Assembly: GCA_018269005.1 (NCBI GenBank)
Contig: JAFDVK010000012.1
Span: 62,001-126,000, forward strand
Source of the DNA: Acidobacteriota bacterium
GTDB lineage: Bacteria; Acidobacteriota; Blastocatellia; Pyrinomonadales; Pyrinomonadaceae
DNA length: 64,000 nt
Reading direction: 5' to 3'
The notes under the pieces are model-generated. The model searched no databases, had not been told where the DNA came from, and saw only the letters and a list, made by a program, of their open reading frames with translations. This document shows, in pieces, positions 35,807 to 44,388 of this stretch (position 1 is its first letter; each line of letters opens with the position of its first letter). A program made the position numbers and the translations under genes.

Positions 35807-37582
35807 TCATTTGCTCCATTCATCGGAGATGGAGAGATCGACCTTCACCGGCACATCTTTTAGGAATTCACGGCCCGCTTTGAGCATCGAATCTTCGAGC
35901 TTGCGGGCCGTTTCTTCTGCTTCCGAAGCATCCGTCTCGACAATGATCTCATCGTGAACAATATTCACGAGGATTGCGGAAGTGCCTTGAATGTCATCGT
36001 GAAGCAATCTTAACGCACGCTTCAAAATGTCGGCAGATGTGCCCTGAATCGGCATGTTCTTCGCGTAACGCTGTGCCGCTCCGACCTCCGCACGGTCGTT
36101 CTCGTTGAACCTCAACCGAGCGATGCGTCCCGTCAACGTGCGTGCCGTACGCTCGGCCAATGCCGCCTTCGCCTGTGTCCGGAGCCAATCATCCATACGC
36201 GGATATGTCGCAAAATATCGTCGCAGAGTATCTTCGGCCTGCGATTCTGAAAGGCCCGTCATTTTTGCGAACCGCTGCACGCCGATCCCATAGACGACTC
36301 CAAAATTCAACCGTTTTGCGAATGAGCGTTGATCCGGCGTAACGGCATCCGCACTGATACCAAAGATCTGCGCGGCGGTTGCCGCATGGAAATCAGCCCC
36401 TGATCTGAAAGCGTCGATGAACGCCTTGTCCTTTGAAATGTCGGCCAAAATTCGCAGCTCGATCTGCGAATAATCGGCAACGACGAGTTTCCTTCCCTTC
36501 GGGGCCACGAAGCATCGCCGATATTCGGCTTCGTGCGGTATCTGCTGCAGGTTCGGATTCGAACAGGAAAAGCGCCCCGTCGGAGCACCGATCTGCCGAA
36601 AATCTGCGTGGATGCGGCCCGTCGTAGGTTCGATGAATCCGAGGATATTCTCGCCAAAACTCTGCGTCGCCTTCGCCATCTGCCTATATTCGAGCAGTTT
36701 TGCGACAACGGGATAGTCATCCGCGAGCGGAAGGAGAGCACCGGCCCGCGTCGTGCCTTCGACGGGCACGCCAAGATTCTGTAAAGCGCTCGTCACCTGA
36801 TCGATCGAATCGAGGTTGATCTCGGGCCGCCCGAAGAGCGATGCCTGTGCGACGCCGGCGGCAAGCATTCCCTGAAGTTCCTCGGCCGCCGCGGCCTGCT
36901 TCTTTGAGACGACGGCAAGCTGCTCACGCCAACGCGTCTCATCGAGATAAATGCCGTTCAGCTCCATCTGGGCGATCGGGAGCACACATTCATTTTCGAG
37001 TTTCAGTACGTGTTCAAGGCCGTCGACGATGATCCGCTCATGCAGCCGGTCGCAGACCTCTCGCATTATGACGGCATCTTTTGCCGCATATTCGATCTGT
37101 GATGCGGTCAGTTCTGCGGCGCCCCAATCGCTTACCTGTTCGGTCTTATCGAGCGTTCGCCCCAAGAAGAACTGTACGACGTCCGCAAGGCCATGCCGCC
37201 GTTCGCCGTCCGCAGAACCGATCAGCACGCTCGCTAAGTACGTGTCGTAGATATTCTCCGTATCGCAGCCGAGGTGATGGCGAACCCATTTCGTATCGAA
37301 CTTTGCATTGTGAGCGATCTTCGTCTGCTTCTTTGACGAAAGCAGGTCGCGAAGCGGTTTTAGTGCCTCCGAAGTTTTAAGTTCTTTGCCGCTGCCGAAC
37401 GCACGCACATCGATGACCTTGGTCTCGCGGCCGTTCGAAAGCTGCACGAGCCTCAGTTCGCCCTTGTACGGATCGAGGTCGGTCGTCTCGACGTCGAATC
37501 CGATGAATTCCTCGCTGCCGAGTTCCGAACAGGCTTTTGCGAGCGATTCCGCATCGCTCACGAGTTGAAAATAAAGTTCCAT
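35807..37582 (-). CDS. Family A DNA polymerase with 3'-5' exonuclease, lacking the 5' nuclease domain
   Basis: 591 residues. DnaQ-like exonuclease with all motifs: FDVETT (Asp30, Glu32), HNAKFD and YAAKD; then the polymerase: motif A VADYSQIELRILA, the O-helix RSFAKRLNFGVVYG and motif C NIVHDEIIVE. The ~300-residue N-terminal 5' nuclease of normal PolA is absent, so it is a Klenow-like enzyme, active for synthesis and proofreading but not nick translation. ATG 37582 (MELYFQLV) follows gaggaa on the minus strand. A complete polA elsewhere would be expected. Confidence 0.93.
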   Translation of the reverse strand: MELYFQLVSDAESLAKACSELGSEEFIGFDVETTDLDPYKGELRLVQLSNGRETKVIDVRAFGSGKELKTSEALKPLRDLLSSKKQTKIAHNAKFDTKWVRHHLGCDTENIYDTYLASVLIGSADGERRHGLADVVQFFLGRTLDKTEQVSDWGAAELTASQIEYAAKDAVIMREVCDRLHERIIVDGLEHVLKLENECVLPIAQMELNGIYLDETRWREQLAVVSKKQAAAAEELQGMLAAGVAQASLFGRPEINLDSIDQVTSALQNLGVPVEGTTRAGALLPLADDYPVVAKLLEYRQMAKATQSFGENILGFIEPTTGRIHADFRQIGAPTGRFSCSNPNLQQIPHEAEYRRCFVAPKGRKLVVADYSQIELRILADISKDKAFIDAFRSGADFHAATAAQIFGISADAVTPDQRSFAKRLNFGVVYGIGVQRFAKMTGLSESQAEDTLRRYFATYPRMDDWLRTQAKAALAERTARTLTGRIARLRFNENDRAEVGAAQRYAKNMPIQGTSADILKRALRLLHDDIQGTSAILVNIVHDEIIVETDASEAEETARKLEDSMLKAGREFLKDVPVKVDLSISDEWSK

Positions 37583-37664
37583 AGATCGGCCGTTCCTCAT
37601 TGTATCTGCTGCGCGGAAGCGGCTCAAAACCGGCAAAAAATATCAGCCTTTGTTCGATGAAAGG

Positions 37665-37694
37665 TTTACATTCTCGAAATCCTTCCGATATACT
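37665..37694 (+). promoter_or_regulatory. Promoter of the RNase E leader or of a small RNA
   Basis: TTTACA (37665-37670), 18-base spacer, TATACT (37689-37694). The predicted start near 37701 coincides with the onset of strong secondary structure. Confidence 0.6.
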
Positions 37695-37702
37695 TACTAA
37701 CA

Positions 37703-37790
37703 GGTTTGCCCCGTTAGGAAACGGGAGAGTAAGGCAAACGGTTGAAAAGGATCTTTAACGCTGAGTGACAGCGAAGAACGGATTTGCCGG
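37703..37790 (+). ncRNA. Structured RNA segment (leader or small RNA), family not recognised
   Basis: gtttgcc (37704-37710) pairs with ggcaaac (37733-37739), enclosing cccgtt-agga-aacggg (37710-37725, a perfect hairpin). A second perfect hairpin cgctg-agtga-cagcg is at 37759-37773. tttgcc at 37783-37788 can compete with 37705-37710 for the same ggcaaa, so two alternative folds are possible. It looks faintly like a glycine riboswitch core in words only; the conserved core is missing. Confidence 0.45.
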
Positions 37791-38132
37791 GTTTCGAGCA
37801 CGATCGATATTTGAAGGTATGTGCTCCCTGGTTTGAGAAGCGGCTCGTAATGAATTTTGTCGGCCGCAAGATGAAGGAATTTCCCTCATAGAATAAATAC
37901 ACTTGTATTTTGAATATTCGGAATCTGCCTCTACCTCTCTTTATCCTGTTAATTCTCGCCTGCTCATCGAAAAAAGCGATCATTTGATGTGATCTAAAAG
38001 AAACGTGTGCCGACCGAAAGGTTTCGGCAGGCATTTCTGAATAAACCGACCGTCCTGCCGCATCTTCAATTCCAAAGCGAACCGGGATCAAGCCTCAATT
38101 TAGAATGTTTGCGGGTAATTTACCCGATCTCT

Positions 38133-40715
38133 ATGTCAAAAGAAATGATCGTCAGCGTCAATGGACGCGAAAAGAAAATTGCAATTCTCGATAACGGCAA
38201 GGTAACCGAGTTCTACATCGAACGCGGCCAGGAAAACGAAGGCGTCGTCGGGAATGTTTACAAGGGCCGCGTTATGCGTGTCCTCCCGGGAATGCAGTCC
38301 GCATTCGTCGATATCGGCCTCGAACGCGATGCGTTCCTTTATGTCTCGGACTTCTTCGATGAAGAAGAAGAGATCGAGAAGGTCGTGCTCGAAAAAGGCA
38401 AAAAGGGTTCACACGAAGATGCAAAACGCGAGGCGAACGAGCGCATCGACCGCAGCCGCATCGAACGTGAGAAGCAGATGGAATCTGCTCAGGAGTTGAG
38501 CGAACCGCTTGCCGAAAGCATCGGAACCTCGGCCGATGAGCCCGCCGCCGAAAAGCCGTCAGGACGCTCCGACAGGTCGAAGCGTTCACGCGGGCGCAAG
38601 GAAAAGGAACGCAAAGAGGAAGTCAGTTCCGTCGCCGAACCGATCGAGATCGAGTTCGATTCGAACGGCTTCGAACGTATCGCGGATGACGAAGAGGGCG
38701 ATACCGGCGATGCGTTCAAGGACGCATATCGCCAGCACGCGATCGTCGCACGCGTTCGTGCGGTCGAGTTCGACGAAGGCGATAGCGCAAGCGTTGCCGA
38801 GGTTGGGTCTCTGCTTGCCGATGTCTCGAACACCGGCAACTTCGAACGCATTGCGGACGAGGAGGACGCAACCGAAGAGAAGCCGAAGAAAGGCCGTGGG
38901 AAAAAAGCCGCTGCCGAGAAGAAGCCGGCCAAAGAAAAGGCTCCAAAGAAAGAAAAGGCGCCTAAGAAGGCCTCGACTCGCGGCAAGAAAAAAGCCGTCG
39001 CTGAAGCGGAATCCGCTGAGGCTTCAGTAGAAGAACCGCTTGCCGATGCAGAGGCATTCGAACGAGTTTCGGATGATACGGCTCAGATGGCCGTCCGCCG
39101 TGGCGGACGCGGACGCCGTCGAGGAGGCAACAGAAAAAAGAACTCCGGTGAAGATTCGCACGATAGCGATAACGGGGCGGAGAACTCGGAGGATGGTGAA
39201 ATTCACGAGTCCGATGCGGCCGAGTTCGTCGCCGACGCGGAAGTTTCGGTCGAGCCCGCTGAAGAGACACATTCTGAAGCCGCCGCCGAGGACGACAATG
39301 AAAAGCCGGCCGAGAAGACACAAGGCCGTGAACGTCGGGGCCGTCGCGGACGCGGCGGGCGAAACCGCGACGAAAAGGAAGAAGCGGAAGAGACCGAAAA
39401 GGCAGAGCGACCTGAAAAACCTGAGAAGAAAGATCGGGGCGACCGTAAAGATCGGAATGACCGTGGAGGCCGCAGCGGGCGTGATCGCGGTCCGCAGCCG
39501 ACGATCAGCGACCTTCTGCGCGAAGGACAGGAGATCTTAGTCCAGATCGCAAAGGAACCTATCGCGAAGAAGGGTGCGCGTATCACATCGCACATCGCTC
39601 TTCCCGGCCGCTATCTCGTTTATATGCCGACTATCGAGCATCTCGGAGTCTCGCGAAAGATCGAATCTTCGAGCGAACGCGGCCGTCTGCGAACGCTGAT
39701 CCAGAAGATCCGGCAGGACGATGCGATCCGCCAGGGCGGCTTTATCGTACGCACGGCCGGGATCGGAATCTCTGAGGAAGACCTTCGCAACGACGCGATC
39801 TACCTTGCACGGACCTGGCAGGATGCAAAGAAGGCTTCCGAGAAGAAGAAATCGCCGGCGCTCATCCACCAGGATCTCGATCTCGTGCAGCGTCTGCTCA
39901 GAGATCAGCTCTCGGATGATTTCACGGCGATTCGTGTCGACAGCGAAGAAGAATACTTACGCACGGTCGAGTTTATGAACCGAATGGCGCCGCGTATGGT
40001 CAATCGCGTAAAGCTCTACACACGCGATGAACCCATCCTCGATGCATACGGCGTTCAGGAAGAGATCGAGAAGGCACTTAAGCCCCGCGTTTGGCTCAAA
40101 TCCGGCGGATATCTCGTCATCAACCAGACCGAAGCTCTCGTCGCCATCGACGTGAACACCGGCAAGTTCGTCGGCAAGGGCAACGCCCGCCTCGAAGATA
40201 CGATCACGAAGACGAACCTCGAGGCGGTCGATGAGATCGCACGCCAGATACGCCTTCGCGACCTCGGCGGGATCATCGTGCTCGACCTGATCGATATGGA
40301 AGACCGACGCAACCGGCACAAGGTCTCGCAGGCCCTGCAGGAAGCTCTCTCGCATGATAAATCGCCGACGAAGGTGCTCTCATTCAACGATTTCGGGCTC
40401 ATCATTATGACCCGCAAACGAGTGAAGCAGTCGCTTGAACGCACGATGTGCGCTCCTTGCGAATACTGCGAAGGCGCCGGTTGGGTGAAATCCCCGCAGA
40501 CCGTCTGTTACGAGATACTCGGCGAGGCGCGCCGTCTCGCACGCACGGTCGATGACATTCGCCATACGACGCTTCGCGTACATCCCGACGTCGCGACGGC
40601 ACTTCGCAATTCCGAACGTCAAGTGATGGAGGAGATCGAAGCACACCTCGGCAACGTCGATCTCTCGTCCGACAAGACCGTACACCAAGCGCAATTCGAC
40701 TTTGCGTTCGTTTAG
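38133..40715 (+). CDS. Rne/Rng-family ribonuclease with ~375-residue insertion in the S1 domain
   Basis: 860 residues. Endoribonuclease for rRNA maturation and mRNA decay. Starts ATG 38133 (MSKEMIVSVNGREKK). S1 strands GNVYKGRVMRVLPGMQSAFVD (about 39-62) are followed at residue ~77 by a highly charged, low-complexity stretch of Lys/Glu/Ala/Arg blocks to about 452, after which the S1 domain resumes (ISDLLREGQEILVQI). Catalytic aspartates lie in VAIDVNTGKF (about 672) and LDLIDMEDRR (about 720); the Zn-link is MCAPCEYC (about 772-778). The E. coli-type C-terminal scaffold is absent; the disordered part sits inside the S1 domain instead. Confidence 0.93.
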   Translation: MSKEMIVSVNGREKKIAILDNGKVTEFYIERGQENEGVVGNVYKGRVMRVLPGMQSAFVDIGLERDAFLYVSDFFDEEEEIEKVVLEKGKKGSHEDAKREANERIDRSRIEREKQMESAQELSEPLAESIGTSADEPAAEKPSGRSDRSKRSRGRKEKERKEEVSSVAEPIEIEFDSNGFERIADDEEGDTGDAFKDAYRQHAIVARVRAVEFDEGDSASVAEVGSLLADVSNTGNFERIADEEDATEEKPKKGRGKKAAAEKKPAKEKAPKKEKAPKKASTRGKKKAVAEAESAEASVEEPLADAEAFERVSDDTAQMAVRRGGRGRRRGGNRKKNSGEDSHDSDNGAENSEDGEIHESDAAEFVADAEVSVEPAEETHSEAAAEDDNEKPAEKTQGRERRGRRGRGGRNRDEKEEAEETEKAERPEKPEKKDRGDRKDRNDRGGRSGRDRGPQPTISDLLREGQEILVQIAKEPIAKKGARITSHIALPGRYLVYMPTIEHLGVSRKIESSSERGRLRTLIQKIRQDDAIRQGGFIVRTAGIGISEEDLRNDAIYLARTWQDAKKASEKKKSPALIHQDLDLVQRLLRDQLSDDFTAIRVDSEEEYLRTVEFMNRMAPRMVNRVKLYTRDEPILDAYGVQEEIEKALKPRVWLKSGGYLVINQTEALVAIDVNTGKFVGKGNARLEDTITKTNLEAVDEIARQIRLRDLGGIIVLDLIDMEDRRNRHKVSQALQEALSHDKSPTKVLSFNDFGLIIMTRKRVKQSLERTMCAPCEYCEGAGWVKSPQTVCYEILGEARRLARTVDDIRHTTLRVHPDVATALRNSERQVMEEIEAHLGNVDLSSDKTVHQAQFDFAFV

Positions 40716-40743
40716 CGTTAGACGGCGTAAACCTGCATGAACC

Positions 40744-40775
40744 AAAGCCCTCGCAGCACGAGCTGTGAGGGCTTT
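40744..40775. terminator. Bidirectional terminator between RNase E and TonB-C genes
   Basis: aaagccctcgcag (40744-40756) pairs with ctgtgagggcttt (40763-40775), one G-T pair, six-base loop; T runs on both strands. Serves the convergent genes on either side. Confidence 0.88.
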
Positions 40776-40800
40776 GATCGTTAACGCCGTCCAATGCGAA

Positions 40801-41901
40801 CTAGAGTTTCAGTTCCTTTTTCAACTCTTTGGGGTTCTGCGGTTTAGCGAAGATCGAGTCGGGGATATTTTTGTTGAATTCGATAGATTCGTAGTTTATG
40901 CGTGAGGCGTGATCGCCGTTCTCGAATCGGTCGATCACGAGCGGCACCTTTATTCCGCTGAACTCGACGAATTGAGCGTAATGGTCTTCTTCCTTCATCT
41001 CGTCGCCTGACACGGCCTTGCGCGTGTAGATCGCCTTTTGCGGCAGATGGTCGTCGGCCGAGAATTCGAACTCGACGCTGAAGCCGTCCTTGTAGGTGAG
41101 CTTTACGACTTCGTTACGGCGGCCGAGCGTTGCAGGGCGCTTGCCGACGTACGACAGTTCGGCCTCTCCCTTCCAGTATCCGCGAAGCAGATTGTCGAGG
41201 CTCACGCGCAAGCCCTGCTTAAAGGCCGCGACCTGTTCTTCTGATTGATCCTGCAATATCTCCTGATCGCCGTCATAGACCCAGCCCGTGCTTCCTGAAT
41301 TCGCCTGTACGGTCCGCATTCCGTTCTGCTTGAACTCGGTTCGTTCCATATCCGGGAATCGGATCACGTCAAGAAAAGATTGGAACGCCGCGAGCTGATT
41401 CTCGCGCATCACGCTGAATTTCCCCCGCCCGATCTGCGTCTTTACAGCGAGATAACGATCGCCGCCGAGAGTCTCAACGGCCTTCGAGATGATCGAGCTT
41501 GCTTTTTCCGCGTCGGGATTCGAAGAGGTCTTTGGTTCGACTGCATTGTTGAGATCGCCATCGCCTGCGATCCAACCGTTGTAAAAAGCATAGAAGATCG
41601 TATGCGTCACGGAAACGGCCCGGCCGGCCTTTTTCTCCGGCGTGAACTCGATGTTCTGGGCTGCAGCAACTGCCAATTTCCCTAGCTCACGCGTCGGCGC
41701 CGAAAGCACGGTCACATCGCCGATCCTTCCCGTATCGAGAAACTCAACGCGCAGCACCACCTGGACGCTGCTGTCGCTAACGGCCGTTTTGGGAGTCTCT
41801 GGCATCGGCCTCTTCGTTATCTCAAGTGCAGAGTCTTGTGCCCGCGCAAACGCGCCAAAGAGCACCAACATCGAGAAAATAAGTAGGCAGGTTCTTTTCA
41901 T
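40801..41901 (-). CDS. Secreted TonB C-terminal-domain protein with LolA-like second domain
   Basis: 366 residues. Signal peptide MKRTCLLIFSMLVLFGAFARAQ, then a TonB-C-type beta domain (VVLRVEFLDTGRIGDVTVLS... IEFTPEKKAGRAVSVTHTIFYAF, about 45-108), then a 230-residue region with a curved-sheet look (GWVYDGDQEILQD, YVGKRPATLGRRNEVVKLTY) similar to outer-membrane lipoprotein-sorting proteins. It lacks the N-terminal membrane anchor and proline-rich spacer of a true TonB, so it is not an energy transducer in the usual sense. Function unknown. Confidence 0.75.
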   Translation of the reverse strand: MKRTCLLIFSMLVLFGAFARAQDSALEITKRPMPETPKTAVSDSSVQVVLRVEFLDTGRIGDVTVLSAPTRELGKLAVAAAQNIEFTPEKKAGRAVSVTHTIFYAFYNGWIAGDGDLNNAVEPKTSSNPDAEKASSIISKAVETLGGDRYLAVKTQIGRGKFSVMRENQLAAFQSFLDVIRFPDMERTEFKQNGMRTVQANSGSTGWVYDGDQEILQDQSEEQVAAFKQGLRVSLDNLLRGYWKGEAELSYVGKRPATLGRRNEVVKLTYKDGFSVEFEFSADDHLPQKAIYTRKAVSGDEMKEEDHYAQFVEFSGIKVPLVIDRFENGDHASRINYESIEFNKNIPDSIFAKPQNPKELKKELKL

Positions 41902-41910
41902 CCGAATAAG

Positions 41911-41945
41911 AAAGGCTTCGCGTGAAATATATCACCGAAGCCTTT
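41911..41945 (-). terminator. Terminator after the ClpA/C-type gene
   Basis: aaaggcttcg (41911-41920) pairs with cgaagccttt (41936-41945), with inner gtga/tcac pairing. On the minus strand followed by cttattc. Confidence 0.8.
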
Positions 41946-41973
41946 GATGCACGAAAGTTGAATTTCGTTTCGG

Positions 41974-44253
41974 CTAGTTCAGGCTGAAAGTTTCGGCGGT
42001 TTTTACAACGACCGAACCGTTCTCTACATCGACCACAAAGTTCATCGCCGTCTTCCATTGATTCGTGATCGGAAGTTTGACGGTCTGGTCGATATGCCGC
42101 TTTAAGAAACGGGCTCCGTAAGCCGGGCTAAAGCCTTTCTCGGTCAGCGCGTCAAGAGCCGCTTCGGTGATCTCGACGATCTTTCCCTTACGCTCCATGC
42201 TCGCCTTTAGCTTAGCGAGGTAAAGGCGGGCTATCTCACGAACCTCATCCATCGTCAGCGGCGAGAACACGATGATCTCGTCAATGCGATTACGAAATTC
42301 AGGCGTGAAGCGTGTCTCGGCGGCCTTCATCACGTCACCTTTGATGGCATTGACGTCGCCGAGCGATTTCGTGCCGAAACCGAGCGGCTTCTCGTATTTC
42401 TTGAAGTTCTCCGAACCGAGATTCGAGGTCATAATGACGATCGCATCCGAGAGATAGACCTTCTTGCCGCGACCGTCCGTCAGCCATCCCTCATCAAAAC
42501 CCTGAAGGAAGATGTTCATCAAGTACGGCGAGGCCTTTTCAACTTCGTCGAGCAGCAGCACGGTATAAGGATTATCGCGAAGCTGTTCGGTCAAAATGCC
42601 GCCACGTTCGCTGCCGACGATCCCACGCGGCATACCAATAAGCTTTTCGATGCCGACAGTCCCGTCGCCGTATTCGCTCATATCGATGCGGACCATCTTC
42701 GACTCGTCGCCGAACATAAATTCCGCGACGGCCTTTGCGAGCTCCGTCTTTCCGACGCCTGTCGGCCCAAGGAAGAGCAGTACGCCGTCCGGCGCGTAAT
42801 GATTCTCTTTGAGCGGGCCTTTGTTTAGCCGCAGACGTTCTGCAACGGCCCTAACGGCGTCCTTTTGCCCAATGACACGCTCGCCGAGATCGATCTCCAT
42901 CTGCGAGAAGCGGTCGGCCGTATCGCGGTAGATCATATCCTTCGGAATGCGCGATTCCTGCGAAATGACGTCGATAATGTGCTCCGGGCGAACGATGAGC
43001 GACGAAGGTTCGTTGATCTCGACCTTCACGGAAGCCGTATCGAGCCAGCCGATCGCCTTGTCCGGCAAATGGAGATTTCGTATGTACTTCGGCGACATCT
43101 CAAGGGCGGTGTTGATCGCTTCATCAGAGATCGTAACGGAATAATTCTTCTCAAGACGCGGCCTTAAGCCCAACAGTATCTGCTTCGTCTCGTCGATCGA
43201 AGGTTCATCGACCCTCACCAACCGAAAGCGTCGTGAAAGGGCTTCGTCTTCGCCGATATACTCTTTATATTCGGTCATCGTCGTTGCGCCGATGATGCGA
43301 AGTTCGCCGCGAGCCAACGCGGACTTGAACATATTCGCCGCGTCCGACGTCGTGCCCATCGCCGCACCGGCACCGATGATCGTGTGAGCTTCGTCGATGA
43401 AGAGAATGATGTTGTCTTTTTCCTTGACCTCGTCGATGATGCCCTTGATACGCTCTTCGAACATTCCGCGAAGCATCGTGCCGGCAACGAGTCCACCCAT
43501 CTGAAGCTGCACGATGTGCGAATCTCGCAGGCGCGCCGGAACCTTTTCGGGTTCGAGTTCGATGAGCCGTGCCAAGCCTTCGACGACCGCCGTTTTACCA
43601 ACGCCGGGCTCACCGACGAGCATCGGAGAATTTGACCTTTCGCGATGCGACAAGATCTCCATCATCTGGCGGATCTCGCTTTCGCGGCCGATCGTCGGCG
43701 GGATCTTGTCCTGCCGTGCGAGTTTGTTCATCGAAATGCCAAAATGGCGGAGGAAAGACGGCAGTTCGTACTTTTGCCTTACTCTTTCCTCCTCTTTTTC
43801 GCGCTTGCGAATGCGGGTTCGCGCGATCTGCGCGACCTCATCGGACGGCACTCCCAGATTTTGCAGCACATCGTTGAGAACACTGCGTTCGTCGTTAGAA
43901 AGTACGTAGAAAATATCGGCAGCATCGATCACGCGTCTGCCTTGGGAACGCGCGCGGTCCATTGCCCGCTTGAAAAGTTCTGTGGTCTCGGGAGCGATGC
44001 GGAAACCTTTGCCTGTATGCTGACGGCCGGATTCCATACGCTTTTCGATCAAAAGCCTGACCGAACGCGGATCGACCGAAAGGTCGCGCATCGTCGTCGA
44101 GAAGAGATCTTCTTCCTCGAATGCAACTGCGTGAAGAATGTGTTCTACCGCGACGTAATTCTGATCGCGTTTGCGAGACTCGGCCAGTGCACTCTCAAGC
44201 ACACGGCGGCCGCTGTCGCTGAATTTGTCTTTATATGAATCAATATCTGCCAT
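41974..44253 (-). CDS. ClpA/ClpC-type AAA+ unfoldase
   Basis: 759 residues. Clp N-domain (about 1-150), first AAA+ module with [14 protein letters not shown] and FIDEAHT, no ClpB-type middle domain, second module with [14 protein letters not shown] and LLLDEVEKA, then the C-terminal D2 small domain. A LGFG stretch (KPLGFGTKSL) sits where ClpC/ClpA carry the ClpP-contacting loop, so it probably feeds ClpP; no clpP is nearby. ATG 44253 chosen. Preceded by 135 bases without a strong promoter after grpE, so it may be read through from the hsp20-clpB-grpE run or transcribed separately. Confidence 0.92.
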   Translation of the reverse strand: MADIDSYKDKFSDSGRRVLESALAESRKRDQNYVAVEHILHAVAFEEEDLFSTTMRDLSVDPRSVRLLIEKRMESGRQHTGKGFRIAPETTELFKRAMDRARSQGRRVIDAADIFYVLSNDERSVLNDVLQNLGVPSDEVAQIARTRIRKREKEEERVRQKYELPSFLRHFGISMNKLARQDKIPPTIGRESEIRQMMEILSHRERSNSPMLVGEPGVGKTAVVEGLARLIELEPEKVPARLRDSHIVQLQMGGLVAGTMLRGMFEERIKGIIDEVKEKDNIILFIDEAHTIIGAGAAMGTTSDAANMFKSALARGELRIIGATTMTEYKEYIGEDEALSRRFRLVRVDEPSIDETKQILLGLRPRLEKNYSVTISDEAINTALEMSPKYIRNLHLPDKAIGWLDTASVKVEINEPSSLIVRPEHIIDVISQESRIPKDMIYRDTADRFSQMEIDLGERVIGQKDAVRAVAERLRLNKGPLKENHYAPDGVLLFLGPTGVGKTELAKAVAEFMFGDESKMVRIDMSEYGDGTVGIEKLIGMPRGIVGSERGGILTEQLRDNPYTVLLLDEVEKASPYLMNIFLQGFDEGWLTDGRGKKVYLSDAIVIMTSNLGSENFKKYEKPLGFGTKSLGDVNAIKGDVMKAAETRFTPEFRNRIDEIIVFSPLTMDEVREIARLYLAKLKASMERKGKIVEITEAALDALTEKGFSPAYGARFLKRHIDQTVKLPITNQWKTAMNFVVDVENGSVVVKTAETFSLN

Positions 44254-44388
44254 AGGACCCCATGAAAACCGCAAAATCCAAGGAAGGAGAAACCGGCAAG
44301 GCTTCAGACCCGGTCTGATTCTAAATCATAACACTTACGTCTGCTCCCCGAAAGGAAAAATCGCCCCGTCAGCCTCCCTTTACTCGTG

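Larger units (their letters stand above)
37583..38132. other. 550-base intergenic region between polymerase and RNase E genes
   Basis: No supported ORF. On the plus strand it contains a promoter (37665-37694), a structured segment starting at the predicted transcription start (37703-37790), a hairpin tgccga/tcggca (38008-38029) and a short palindrome over the RNase E ribosome site (38113-38125). The lower-complexity AT-rich middle (37880-37990) shows nothing recognisable. Confidence 0.6.

Noticed and set aside
37703..37790. Glycine riboswitch
   Set aside because: Words such as gggagag and ggcaaacgg are reminiscent, but the conserved core and tandem aptamer are not present.
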